Shown: in pieces, positions 1 to 8,929 of the stretch
Layout of the letters: every line of letters starts with the position of its first letter
Numbering within the stretch: position 1 is the stretch's first letter
NCBI RefSeq assembly: GCF_002159645.1
Contig: NZ_NFJB01000010.1
Span: 44,343-108,342 of the forward strand
Reading direction: 5' to 3'
DNA length: 64,000 bases
From: Parabacteroides sp. An277
GTDB taxonomy: Bacteria; Bacteroidota; Bacteroidia; Bacteroidales; Tannerellaceae
Notes under the pieces: generated by a model
The model's database searches: none
The model's input: the letters and a program-made list of their open reading frames with translations, nothing else
Told to the model about the DNA's origin: nothing
Translations under genes and position numbers: made by a program

Positions 1-66
1 CACACCGATACGACGAAAATTGGCCACTTCTTCCTTCCGAATTTAAGTAAAATAAAAATTGCATTT

Positions 67-2610
67 ATGAAGTACATAGCTTTTTGTGTAATGTTCCTTT
101 TATCTTTAGATTTCCTATCCGCCCAAGAATGGACACCATCCGATTGGCCTGTATTGAAAAAATATGACGGGGCACATTTGTATCAGATTGCTTTACCTTT
201 GGGTGGAATCGGGACTGGTACGGTTTCGCTGGGTGGACGTGGCGAATTGCGCGATTGGGAACTTATGAATGTCCCAGCGAAAAAATATAGCACAGTGACA
301 CCCGGCAACAATGCGCCTTTCTTTGCCATCTATGCCAAGCCACAAGGTGAAGCGGCTTCCACCACATTGCTGGCAGGTCCGCTTTATCCACAAGAATATT
401 TACATTACGAAGGGCGTCCGGTAGATCATCACGGTATGCCGCGCTTTGCCGAGGCTTCGTTTGAGGCGGCTTATCCATTCGGGCAAGTACATCTATCAGA
501 TGAGGCATTGCCTATCCAAGTAACTATTAAAGGATTCAATCCGTTAATCCCTGGAGATGCAGAAGCAAGCGGAATGCCGCTAGCCGTATTATCATACGAA
601 GTAGAAAACCGGACAGACAAACCAATGGAAGTATCCATATGCGGTTCGCTCCGTAATTTTATTGGAAAAGATGGAAGCAAATTCACGTCGAATTGGAAAG
701 GGGACTTCATCCCTATAGGTGCCAAACAGAATAAAAATGAATACCGCACACAAGAAGGATTGAAAGGTATTTATTTCTACTCGGAAGGCGTAGAAAAAGA
801 AGACCCTGCCTGGGGAACCTTGGCTTTAACGACACAATCCGATGGACAAGTAACTTATCGCACATCTTCTAAACCGGATGATTGGAACAATGCTATCTTG
901 AATTTCTGGGATGATTTCTCAGACGACGGTTTGATGCAAGAGCGGACTGAACCGATAACAGAAGACGACCCAATGGCATCGTTGGCTGTTAAGAAAGAGA
1001 TTAATCCCAAAGGGAAAGCTACGTTCACATTCTATCTGACCTGGAACTTTCCCAATCGAAAAGCTTGGTCGGAAACTATTGTAGGGAATTATTATAGCAC
1101 ACAATATACCGACGCTTGGGATGCTGCGCAAAAAATAGTCCCCCAAATTCCACAGTTAGAGAAAGAAACCCTTACTTTTGTCAATGCGTTCCTCGCAAGT
1201 TCGTATCCAGCAGAAGTGAAAGAAGCGGCTTTGTTCAATTTGGCTACGCTACGTTCGCAAACGGTTTTCAGACTTCCAAGTGGACATTTAATGGGTTGGG
1301 AAGGCGTGATGGATCGTTTTGGTTCTTGCCAAGGTTCATGCACGCATGTTTGGAATTATGAAGTGGCCACGCCTTATCTTTTTGGCGATTTAGCTCAGAC
1401 GATGCGCGACGTGGAACTAAATTATGCCACCAAAGAGAACGGATTAATGAACTTCCGCGCCGCTTTACCTCTTTCGGAAGCCTCGAAAGGGAACGCGGCC
1501 GCAGCCGATGGACAAATGGGTTGTGTGATGAAAATGTACCGCGAATGGCAACTATCGGGAGACAACGCTTTCCTGGAAAAGAATTGGGAACAAACCAAGA
1601 AAATCCTTTCTTACGCCTGGACAGAAAAGGGTTGGGATGGCAATCAAGATGGCGTGATGGAAGGTTCGCAACACAATACCATGGATGTAAATTATTTCGG
1701 ACCGAATCCTCAAATGGGTTTTTGGTATATGGGAGCTCTACGGGCTGCCGAAGAAATGGCGAAAGCTATGGGCGACAAAGCTTTTGCCAAGAAGTGCCGT
1801 CGGCTTTTCGAACAAGGTAGTACTTGGATGGATGCGAATCTCTTTAATGGCGAATACTACGAACACAAAATCACCAACCCAAAGACATTCGAGTTTCTCC
1901 ACATGGACGACCCTCATGTAGAAATCCCCGCATTTCAACTGGGTAAAGGATGCTTGGTGGATCAATTGGTAGGGCAATACATGGCACATATTTGTGGCTT
2001 AGGTTATTTGGCCAATGAAGCGCATATCCGTACAACATTGGAAAGCATTATGAAGTATAATTACGTACCCAACTTCAGTCGACACTTCAACAATATGCGC
2101 TCTTACGTCATAGGCGATGAGGCCGGACTTCTGATGGCCTCTTGGCCGAAAGGACGCCTGGAGGTTCCTTTCCCTTATTTCGCCGAAGTGATGACTGGCT
2201 TTGAATATTGTGCGGCTGTAAGCATGTTATATGAAGGCATGGAAAACGAAGCGCTAACGTGCATCCGTTCTATCCGAGACCGTTTTGATGGAGCTAAGCG
2301 AAATCCATTTAGCGAAGCAGAGTGCGGGCATCATTATGCTCGTTCGATGGCAAGTTGGGCTGCAGTATTGGCATTAAGCGACTTCCATTACTCGGGCATT
2401 GATAAGCAAATAGGTTTTACGTCTAAACCAGGTACCTATTTCTGGAGCAATGGTTCGGCATGGGGACTTTGTACTATCTCCGCATCGAATGCCACACTTC
2501 AAGTCTTAAAAGGTTCTTTGTCTTTAAAGAAGTTCCAAGTAGGCGATAAAAGTATCCGATTAAAAAACGTAACCTTGAATTCCGGAGATGAAAAGACAAT
2601 GAATTGGTAA
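67..2610 (+). CDS. Secreted GH116-family glycoside hydrolase
   Basis: An 847-residue protein with a signal peptide (about residues 1-19, ending LSAQ), so it is exported to the periplasm or surface. It begins the mature region with LPLGGIGTGTVSLGGRGELR, a sequence typical of the GBA2/GH116 (old DUF608) beta-sandwich domain, followed by an (alpha/alpha)6 catalytic domain from roughly residue 370. The segment QHNTMDVNYFG places Asp540 where GH116 enzymes keep their catalytic acid; Glu432 in the VWNYE segment is another conserved acidic residue. GH116 enzymes remove beta-linked glucose, xylose or GlcNAc; substrate cannot be assigned here. It is followed 27 bases later by an esterase gene, and both probably share a transcript. 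No SusC/D genes lie next to it in the window. Length is normal for the family. Confidence 0.88.
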   Translation: MKYIAFCVMFLLSLDFLSAQEWTPSDWPVLKKYDGAHLYQIALPLGGIGTGTVSLGGRGELRDWELMNVPAKKYSTVTPGNNAPFFAIYAKPQGEAASTTLLAGPLYPQEYLHYEGRPVDHHGMPRFAEASFEAAYPFGQVHLSDEALPIQVTIKGFNPLIPGDAEASGMPLAVLSYEVENRTDKPMEVSICGSLRNFIGKDGSKFTSNWKGDFIPIGAKQNKNEYRTQEGLKGIYFYSEGVEKEDPAWGTLALTTQSDGQVTYRTSSKPDDWNNAILNFWDDFSDDGLMQERTEPITEDDPMASLAVKKEINPKGKATFTFYLTWNFPNRKAWSETIVGNYYSTQYTDAWDAAQKIVPQIPQLEKETLTFVNAFLASSYPAEVKEAALFNLATLRSQTVFRLPSGHLMGWEGVMDRFGSCQGSCTHVWNYEVATPYLFGDLAQTMRDVELNYATKENGLMNFRAALPLSEASKGNAAAADGQMGCVMKMYREWQLSGDNAFLEKNWEQTKKILSYAWTEKGWDGNQDGVMEGSQHNTMDVNYFGPNPQMGFWYMGALRAAEEMAKAMGDKAFAKKCRRLFEQGSTWMDANLFNGEYYEHKITNPKTFEFLHMDDPHVEIPAFQLGKGCLVDQLVGQYMAHICGLGYLANEAHIRTTLESIMKYNYVPNFSRHFNNMRSYVIGDEAGLLMASWPKGRLEVPFPYFAEVMTGFEYCAAVSMLYEGMENEALTCIRSIRDRFDGAKRNPFSEAECGHHYARSMASWAAVLALSDFHYSGIDKQIGFTSKPGTYFWSNGSAWGLCTISASNATLQVLKGSLSLKKFQVGDKSIRLKNVTLNSGDEKTMNW

Positions 2611-2637
2611 ACAATTAACAAATAATAAAAACAACGT

Positions 2638-3501
2638 ATGAAAGTAAAGTATTGGTATGTATTAGTTTGCTTGCTCTGTTGCGAATGTCTGATGGCGGCA
2701 AGCACGGTGCGGGAGTCGTTGAGCTTCCAGAGTAACAAATTGGGTAAAGAGGTACGCTATTCTATCTACCTGCCGGACGGATATGATCATTCTACACGCA
2801 AATATCCGGTTCTTTATCTGCTGCATGGCTGGTCGGACAATGAAACGTCGTGGGTACAAATGGGCGAGGTGCAGCGTATTGCCGACGAAGCCATCGCGTC
2901 CCATCGGGCAGCAGAAATGATTATCGTCATGCCCGATGCCGGTGAAACATGGTATGTTAATTCTTATGATGGCCGTGTGCCTTACGAAGATATGTTTTTC
3001 GAAGAGCTGATCCCTTACATCGAAAAGACATACCGGGCCCGGGCCGACCGTGAATACCGAGCTATCGCCGGCCTTTCGATGGGGGGCTATGGTTCTTTCC
3101 TCTATACCCTTCATCATCCGGACATGTTCACAGCCTGTGCCCCGCTGAGTGCGGCGATTTATACCGACGAGCAAATGCAAAAGGCCTTGAATACCACGCG
3201 AGGTACGCTCTTCGATTCGATTTTCGGGAAGGGGAACCTGACGGAACATTGGCGTACAAACAGCGTACTCGACCTCTTAAACACGTTGGATGCTGAAAAG
3301 CCTTGGCGCGTGGCTTATTATCTGGATTGCGGCGACGAGGATTATTTGCTGCATGGCAACAACATCGCACATGAAATCTTGCAAGAAAAGAATATCAAAC
3401 ATGAACTTCGGGTGCGCGACGGAGGGCATACCTGGACCTATTGGCGCACGGCCTTACCCTCTGTCCTGGAGTTCGTGAGCGTCCGCTTCCGCCGGAGCTA
3501 A
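2638..3501 (+). CDS. Secreted esterase, esterase D / feruloyl-esterase-like alpha/beta hydrolase
   Basis: A 287-residue alpha/beta hydrolase of the putative-esterase family (PF00756). The N-terminus is a signal peptide ending MAAS; the Cys-rich hydrophobic stretch LLCCEC makes a lipoprotein possible but less clear. The nucleophile elbow GLSMGG puts the catalytic Ser at 147; the acid lies in DCGDED (230-235) and the His is 264 in DGGHTW. Family members hydrolyse acetyl, feruloyl or other short esters on sugars. The position directly behind the GH116 gene suggests it deacylates the same glycan. Start chosen for the signal peptide; 27-base gap to the upstream gene. Confidence 0.85.
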   Translation: MKVKYWYVLVCLLCCECLMAASTVRESLSFQSNKLGKEVRYSIYLPDGYDHSTRKYPVLYLLHGWSDNETSWVQMGEVQRIADEAIASHRAAEMIIVMPDAGETWYVNSYDGRVPYEDMFFEELIPYIEKTYRARADREYRAIAGLSMGGYGSFLYTLHHPDMFTACAPLSAAIYTDEQMQKALNTTRGTLFDSIFGKGNLTEHWRTNSVLDLLNTLDAEKPWRVAYYLDCGDEDYLLHGNNIAHEILQEKNIKHELRVRDGGHTWTYWRTALPSVLEFVSVRFRRS

Positions 3502-3511
3502 TCCAATCCGC

Positions 3512-3559
3512 ATTTTCCTCCAGTGTGGAGGGTTACTACCCACCACACCGGAGAAAATA
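3512..3559. terminator. Imperfect 48-nt hairpin after the GH116-esterase pair
   Basis: ATTTTC at the left end pairs with GAAAAT at the right end, with GTGTGG/CCACAC inside, so the whole segment folds as one long imperfect stem just after the esterase stop. There is no clean T-run on either side, so it may stop transcription weakly or protect the mRNA 3' end. Confidence 0.4.
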
Positions 3560-3635
3560 GTTTAACATCCAGGCCAACAAATAATCCAATCCGAAATTTA
3601 TGAGTTATCAGCAAGGATATTCCATTTGTAAACGT

Positions 3636-3643
3636 TACCTTTG
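3636..3643 (+). promoter_or_regulatory. Candidate -7 box for the fucosidase gene
   Basis: TACCTTTG matches the Bacteroidetes -7 consensus TAnnTTTG and lies 31 bases before the fucosidase ATG. No convincing TTTG is found 19-21 bases upstream, so only half of the promoter is supported. Confidence 0.4.
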
Positions 3644-3673
3644 CGGAAACATAATCGATAAATAGAGAAGACA

Positions 3674-5914
3674 ATGAGAAACATGAAGCAAATTTTGCCT
3701 TTCGTGGCGGGTATCTGGTTGCTTTCGGCTTGTGCACAAGCTCCAAAAGATACGATGGCCTATCAGAACACCATCCCTGTGGAGGCGGGCGACAGCCACG
3801 AAATGATTATTGAAAAGGCGGCCCATGTAGTGCCTACAGCTAATCAGTTACATGCGTTGGAGAACGAGTTCATCGCATTCATCCACTTCGGGCCGAACAC
3901 GTTTACAAAACGCGAGTGGGGAACGGGGCATGAAGACCCTAAGATATTCGACCTGAAGGCGCTGGATACCGACCAGTGGTGCGAAGCCATGAAAGCAGCG
4001 GGCATGAAGATGGTGATACTGACCGTAAAACATCACGATGGGTTTGTGCTCTGGCAAAGCCGTTATACGACACATGGCATCATGTCGACCGGCTTTGAAG
4101 GAGGAAAGGGCGACATCTTGAAGAACCTTTCGGCTTCGTGTCAAAAATATGGATTGAAGTTGGGTATTTACCTTTCGCCTGCCGATTTGTTCCAGATTGA
4201 AAGCAAAGATGGATTGTATGGGAATTTAAGTCCATACACGGAACGTGTCATTCCCCGCGAAGTGCCCGGCCGTCCGTTTGCCAATAAGACCACTTTCAAG
4301 TTTAAGGTAGATGATTATAATGAGTATTTCCTCAATCAATTGTTCGAGTTACTCACGGAATATGGCCCCATCCACGAAGTGTGGTTCGACGGCGCGCATC
4401 CGAAACGGAAAGGCGGACAGACCTACAACTATCAAGCCTGGAAAGAGTTGATACATACGTTAGCCCCCGAAGCCGTCATCTTTGGCCGAGAAGACGTGCG
4501 CTGGTGTGGTAATGAAGCCGGAGGTACGCGCCCGACAGAATGGAACGTGGTAGCTTATCAGGCAAATCCTGATACGATGAACCATTTCGCCGATATGACC
4601 GATGCTGATTTAGGTTCGCGTGAAAAACTCTATACCGCCAAATACCTCCATTACCAGCAGGCAGAAACCAACACTTCGATACGCGAAGGGTGGTTCTATC
4701 GAGACGATACGCACCAGAAGGTACGGAGCGCAGACGATGTATTTGATATTTATGAACGAGCCGTCGGTGGTAATTCTACCTTCCTTTTGAATATTCCGCC
4801 GAACCGGGACGGACGTTTCTCCGACGAAGATGTGAAAGTATTGCAGGAAGTGGGCCGACGTATCCACGAGACCTATGACACGAACCTGCTGGAAGGAGCC
4901 AAAGGACCAAAAGAGGTATTAGACAACGACCCCCACACATTCCTTCTGTTGGAGGGAAAGAATGAATTTGTCCTGTCTACTCCGAAGCCTATCACATTGA
5001 ACCGTCTTGTATTGCAAGAGGCTGTAGCTACCCATAGCGAACGCGTGGAGAGCTTCGCCGTAGATGCCCAAATCGAAGGAGAATGGACCCAGATAGCTAC
5101 CTCGACAAACATAGGCTACAAACGAATCCTCCGTTTCCCGGACGTTACGACCGACAAGATACGCGTCCGCATCCTCGAATCGAGAATGGCTCCGGCTATA
5201 AGTCATATTTCTGCGCATCATTATGCTGCCCGTCCGCCTCAGTTGAGTATCGATCAAGATAAAGAGGGACAAATCGTTATTTCTCCTAAACTCCAAGATT
5301 TCGGTTGGAATCAACATGGACAAAATGCCGCAGAGAACCTGAACGCAGGTTACACCATCCATTATACAACAGACGGAACAGAGCCTACAGCCCAATCTCC
5401 CGTCTATACTGCGCCTTTCCCTCAGACAAAGGGAGAAATTAAAGCTGTGGCTATATTGAATGGGGAAACAGGTAGCGTTGCCAGCGAACGGGCCGGACTC
5501 GCCAAAAAGAATTGGAAATTAATCAAAGCGGATGGAGAGGAAGAATCTCATCCTGCCACAGCGGCTTTCGACGCGAACCCATCTACCTATTGGAATGTGC
5601 AAAAAGGCGCGTTGCCACATCATATTACCATTGATTTGGGCGAAACGCATTCATTGGTAGGGTTTGCCTATACGCCACAGACCGTCAATTCACAAGGCAT
5701 GATGGCTCGAGGCGTGATCAAAGCCAGCGAAAATGGCCAAACTTGGCGCACGGTCGAGAGCTTCGAGTTCGGAAACCTCATCAACGACCCCAGCAAACGT
5801 ACGCACTTCTTCAAACAACCGCTTTCAACGCGCTACATCCAAGTGGAAGCCGTAGAAAGCACGGATGGCAAGAATTCCACCGCAATCGCCGAGCTGGATT
5901 TCTATTCCAATTGA
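3674..5914 (+). CDS. GH29 alpha-L-fucosidase lipoprotein with C-terminal binding domains
   Basis: A 746-residue exported lipoprotein (lipobox LLSAC, Cys20). Residues about 50-400 form a GH29 alpha-L-fucosidase: FIHFGPNTF, the KHHDGF motif and EVWFDGAH with the nucleophile Asp239. Next comes a beta region, then a chitobiase C-terminal-like domain (about residues 515-610, with YTTDGTEP) and an F5/8-type C (CBM32-like) domain at the end with FDANPSTYW. The enzyme would release terminal fucose from host or plant glycans, and the added domains probably hold sugar. The exact linkage is not predictable. A second Met (codon 4) is an equally good start. A hairpin follows the stop. Confidence 0.9.
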   Translation: MRNMKQILPFVAGIWLLSACAQAPKDTMAYQNTIPVEAGDSHEMIIEKAAHVVPTANQLHALENEFIAFIHFGPNTFTKREWGTGHEDPKIFDLKALDTDQWCEAMKAAGMKMVILTVKHHDGFVLWQSRYTTHGIMSTGFEGGKGDILKNLSASCQKYGLKLGIYLSPADLFQIESKDGLYGNLSPYTERVIPREVPGRPFANKTTFKFKVDDYNEYFLNQLFELLTEYGPIHEVWFDGAHPKRKGGQTYNYQAWKELIHTLAPEAVIFGREDVRWCGNEAGGTRPTEWNVVAYQANPDTMNHFADMTDADLGSREKLYTAKYLHYQQAETNTSIREGWFYRDDTHQKVRSADDVFDIYERAVGGNSTFLLNIPPNRDGRFSDEDVKVLQEVGRRIHETYDTNLLEGAKGPKEVLDNDPHTFLLLEGKNEFVLSTPKPITLNRLVLQEAVATHSERVESFAVDAQIEGEWTQIATSTNIGYKRILRFPDVTTDKIRVRILESRMAPAISHISAHHYAARPPQLSIDQDKEGQIVISPKLQDFGWNQHGQNAAENLNAGYTIHYTTDGTEPTAQSPVYTAPFPQTKGEIKAVAILNGETGSVASERAGLAKKNWKLIKADGEEESHPATAAFDANPSTYWNVQKGALPHHITIDLGETHSLVGFAYTPQTVNSQGMMARGVIKASENGQTWRTVESFEFGNLINDPSKRTHFFKQPLSTRYIQVEAVESTDGKNSTAIAELDFYSN

Positions 5915-5941
5915 TATTTTCATCAGAAATCCTTATTTTTG
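5911..5941 (+). promoter_or_regulatory. aroA promoter (TTG-N20-TATTTTTG)
   Basis: The -7 box TATTTTTG at 5934-5941 lies 20 bases after TTG at 5911-5913, the usual Bacteroidetes promoter layout. Transcription would begin near 5948. This supports the ATG at 5966 as the aroA start, because the upstream TTG codon at 5939 would lie inside the promoter. The -7 box is embedded in the left arm of a perfect palindrome. Confidence 0.65.
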
Positions 5942-5965
5942 TGGCCGAAAATAAGGATTTCTTTT
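5926..5965 (+). terminator. Perfect 14-bp-stem hairpin with T-run between fucosidase and aroA
   Basis: GAAATCCTTATTTT (5926-5939) is perfectly complementary to AAAATAAGGATTTC (5948-5961), with an 8-base loop and TTTT directly after. This is a good intrinsic terminator for the fucosidase transcript. It also overlaps the aroA -7 box and ends 4 bases before the aroA ATG, so it could serve as an operator or leader structure. Confidence 0.6.
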
Positions 5966-7192
5966 ATGGAATATATCATTAAATCTCCGGAAGGAATGTG
6001 GCAGGCGGACGTGATGTTGCCTGCTTCGAAGAGTATTAGCAACCGGGCATTGATTCTAAATGCATTAAGTTACAGTCCTTTTCCTATTCAAAATTTATCG
6101 GATTGTGACGATACGCATGTGCTTGTAAGGGCTTTAGAATCCAATGAGCGGGATTTCGATATCCAAGCGGCAGGGACGGCCATGCGTTTCCTGACGGCTT
6201 TCCTCGCGAAAATCATGGGAGAATGGACCATCACAGGAACTGAGCGGATGAAGAATCGCCCTATTCGTGTGTTGGTGGATGCACTTAATTCGTTGGGTGC
6301 GCGTATTGAATATATAGAGAAGGAGGGATTCCCTCCGCTGCGCATCTTCGGGAGTGCGTTGCAAGGCGGCGAGATCTCGCTGGCGGGCGACGTCAGTTCG
6401 CAATATATCTCTGCGCTATTGATGATTGCTCCTACCATGGAAAAGGGTTTGGTGCTGCATCTGACGGGGCATGTCATTTCGAAGCCCTATATCCAACTGA
6501 CTTTGCAATTGATGAAACAATTTGGCGTCGAGGCCGAATGGCTGGGGGAATCGACTATCCGCGTGGCTCCGCAAAGTTATCAGCCCGTGCCATTTACTGT
6601 AGAAGCTGATTGGAGCGCCGCTTCCTATTGGTTTGAGATGATGGCGCTCGCGCCTCAAGCCCATATCTGTTTGCAGGGATTGTTCAAGCATAGTTTTCAA
6701 GGGGATGCCATGGGGGCTCGGCTGTTCGCGCAGTTGGGTGTCGGGTGCGATTTCGTCGAGGGCGTCACGCTCCGTCGGACAGGGCAAATCACCCGGAAGC
6801 TGGTGCATAATTTCGTAAACGAACCCGATTTGGCACAGACCTTTGCCGTCACCTGTGCGCTGCTGAACGTGCCGTTCTATTTCAATGGCCTTCAAACGCT
6901 CCGCATTAAGGAAACAGACCGTATTGCGGCCTTAAAAACAGAATTGAAAAAGCTCGGATACGTGCTGAAGGATCCGTCGGAGGGCGTCCTTATGTGGGAC
7001 GGCGAGCGATGCGAATCCGAAACAAATCCTATTATCAACACCTACGAAGATCACCGAATGGCGTTGGCTTTTGCGCCCGTCGCCCTCGTCCGAAAGGAGG
7101 GTATCCGGATTGCAAATCCCCATGTCGTCAGCAAAAGTTATCCGCATTTCTGGGAACATCTCCTCGCTGCAGGCTTTTCGGTGGAATCTTAA
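5966..7192 (+). CDS. aroA: 3-phosphoshikimate 1-carboxyvinyltransferase (EPSP synthase)
   Basis: About 408 residues starting MEYIIKSPEG. It catalyses transfer of the enolpyruvyl group of PEP to shikimate-3-phosphate, the sixth step of the shikimate pathway, in the cytoplasm. The KSISNRALIL motif near the N-terminus, the AGTAMRFLTAF segment, RPI, the central DVSSQYISALLM and the C-terminal ETDRIAALKTEL and EDHRMA motifs are all typical of the family. A shikimate-pathway partner is not adjacent. The start at 5966 is favoured over an in-frame TTG at 5939 because of the promoter position. The leader is very short, and no Shine-Dalgarno is visible. Confidence 0.95.
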   Translation: MEYIIKSPEGMWQADVMLPASKSISNRALILNALSYSPFPIQNLSDCDDTHVLVRALESNERDFDIQAAGTAMRFLTAFLAKIMGEWTITGTERMKNRPIRVLVDALNSLGARIEYIEKEGFPPLRIFGSALQGGEISLAGDVSSQYISALLMIAPTMEKGLVLHLTGHVISKPYIQLTLQLMKQFGVEAEWLGESTIRVAPQSYQPVPFTVEADWSAASYWFEMMALAPQAHICLQGLFKHSFQGDAMGARLFAQLGVGCDFVEGVTLRRTGQITRKLVHNFVNEPDLAQTFAVTCALLNVPFYFNGLQTLRIKETDRIAALKTELKKLGYVLKDPSEGVLMWDGERCESETNPIINTYEDHRMALAFAPVALVRKEGIRIANPHVVSKSYPHFWEHLLAAGFSVES

Positions 7193-7221
7193 ATTTCTAT
7201 TCGTAATTTTCTCTTACAATT

Positions 7222-7641
7222 ATGTGGTATTTCATTTTAAGTTTAGTGGCGCTCGGGGTGGTGGCCGCTATTTTAGGCTATTTTCGCAATCGAAAGTTGC
7301 AACGGATGTTGGAACGGGGCGAAATTAGCGAAATCCCGGAACCAAGGGAGATTCCGGAGGAATGTTGTGGCCAGCACGAAGTCTGCGAACGAGATAGCCT
7401 CCTGGCTGCGGTAAGTAAAAAGATCGAATATTATGACGACGAAGAACTGGACCGTTTCCGCGGCGTGGAGCCTGAAGCTTATCCAGACAACGCCGTCGAA
7501 GAGTTTCGAGAGGTATTGTATACGCTCCGCGAAGTCGAAGTCGCGGGCTGGTTGCGTAGCCTGCAGCTCCGTGGGGTCAACCTCCCGGACGCGCTGAAAG
7601 ACGAGGCCTTTTTAATTGTCGGCGAACGACGCTCACACTAA
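7222..7641 (+). CDS. Small membrane-anchored protein with CCxxHxxC motif, unknown function
   Basis: A 139-residue protein with one N-terminal membrane helix (residues 2-20) and a soluble acidic remainder. Cys48, Cys49, His52 and Cys55 form a compact CCxxHxxC set that could bind a metal or undergo redox change. The rest contains KKIEYYDDEELDRF and a helical C-terminal half. It lies 29 bases after aroA and 17 bases before a metal ABC permease, so a role linked to metal uptake is a fair inference, but I do not recognise a named family. Confidence 0.7.
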   Translation: MWYFILSLVALGVVAAILGYFRNRKLQRMLERGEISEIPEPREIPEECCGQHEVCERDSLLAAVSKKIEYYDDEELDRFRGVEPEAYPDNAVEEFREVLYTLREVEVAGWLRSLQLRGVNLPDALKDEAFLIVGERRSH

Positions 7642-7658
7642 TACAAAAACGCGCCTAC

Positions 7659-8483
7659 ATGGAATTGCTTCAGTTTGTATTCTTTCAAAACGCGCTCCTC
7701 GGCAGTCTCTTTACGGCTATCGTTTGCGGCATGGTGGGGACGTACGTCGTCTCGCGCCGGCTGGTGTTCATCAGCGGCGGGATTACCCACGCGTCGTTCG
7801 GCGGCTTAGGACTGGGTTTTTATCTGGGGACGAACCCTATCCTGACGGCTATGGCGTTCGCCGTACTATCGGCGTTTGGGGTCGAATGGATGAGTAAATC
7901 CCAACAAATACGCGAGGACTCTGCCATCGCCGGCATTTGGTCGCTCGGAATGGCGTTGGGCGTGATATTTACCTTTTTAACGCCCGGTTATGCCCCAAAC
8001 CTCTCGGCTTATTTGTTTGGAAATATCCTGACTATTACGCAGGCGGATATCATCGCCAGTGCGGCGCTGGCGGGAGTGCTGTTGCTCCTGTTCACGCTCT
8101 TTGGGCGCGAAATTATATACGTCGCCTTCGATGCCAATTTTGCTCGCACGCAAGGACTTCCCGTGCGGTTCATTGAATATATGATGATTTTTTTTATTGC
8201 TATCGCGATTGTATTGTCCATCCGCATGGTGGGCATCATGCTTTTGATGAGCCTCCTTACCTTGCCCCAAATCACGGTCAATCTGCTCACGTCGGACTAC
8301 CGCAAAATCCAATGGGGGAGCATACTATTGGCATTCGCAGGGTCGGTCGGGGGATTATTTCTCTCGTATTACCAAAATGTACCGTCGGGCGCCTTTATTA
8401 TTCTCCTGCTGGTGTCGTTCTTCCTTGCAGTTAAATGTATTCAGGGAATCCGACAATGGAAATCCCATGCAAATGCCTCTTGA
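7659..8483 (+). CDS. Metal ABC transporter permease (ZnuB/TroC, ABC-3 family)
   Basis: A 274-residue integral membrane protein with seven or eight hydrophobic helices. The early segment VVSRRLVFISGGITHASFGGLGLGF is the conserved ABC-3 permease loop, and DANFARTQGLP is the coupling region. Family members import Zn, Mn or Fe with a periplasmic binding protein and a cytoplasmic ATPase. Neither partner gene lies next to it here, so these must be encoded elsewhere. It ends the operon before an array of palindromes. Confidence 0.88.
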   Translation: MELLQFVFFQNALLGSLFTAIVCGMVGTYVVSRRLVFISGGITHASFGGLGLGFYLGTNPILTAMAFAVLSAFGVEWMSKSQQIREDSAIAGIWSLGMALGVIFTFLTPGYAPNLSAYLFGNILTITQADIIASAALAGVLLLLFTLFGREIIYVAFDANFARTQGLPVRFIEYMMIFFIAIAIVLSIRMVGIMLLMSLLTLPQITVNLLTSDYRKIQWGSILLAFAGSVGGLFLSYYQNVPSGAFIILLLVSFFLAVKCIQGIRQWKSHANAS

Positions 8484-8544
8484 TTTCCCCTTTTTTTATC
8501 ATCGGCAGATGACAAAGATAGTTATTTCCGAATTTTTCTGCCGT

Positions 8545-8805
8545 CTGCACGTGCAAAAGCAGTTGTTTTTAAACGGAACTGTCATCTGCACGTGCTTATT
8601 TAAATTTCTTTAGAGTCAAAATCCCATTGTAACGTGCAGAAGCAGTTGATTTCTGGAACTACCCTTTTTGCACGTTACAATGAGGAAATGTTAATAAGAT
8701 TATTTATATACGCACGTTACAATGGAAGAATCATTTAAAAACAACTATTTTTGCACATGACAATGGGATAAGAAAATCCGAAACTACACCCATTGTCACG
8801 TGCCG
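8545..8805. repeat. Palindrome array A, about 41-bp units
   Basis: The core ACGT (once ACAT), flanked by GC/GC or TGTA arms, recurs at 8549, 8590, 8632, 8672, 8714, 8755 and 8798, giving spacings of 41, 42, 40, 42, 41 and 43 bp. Some cores point the opposite way (CATTGTAACGTGCA against TGCACGTTACAATG, a perfect 14-bp inverted pair). Between cores there are second palindromes such as CAGTT/AACTG, about 20 bp out of phase. The stretch from 8484 to 8929 holds no gene; beyond the array I see nothing else in it. Confidence 0.8.
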
Positions 8806-8929
8806 ACGGCCTTTCCGCCCCGGCAGTCATGGGAACAGCCCCTGCAGTCGGAAAAGAAAATAAAAATAAAGTCATAATTAAACAATAAAATGATGGTAAA
8901 AGCGTTATATTACCGTCTTCGAAGCATTC

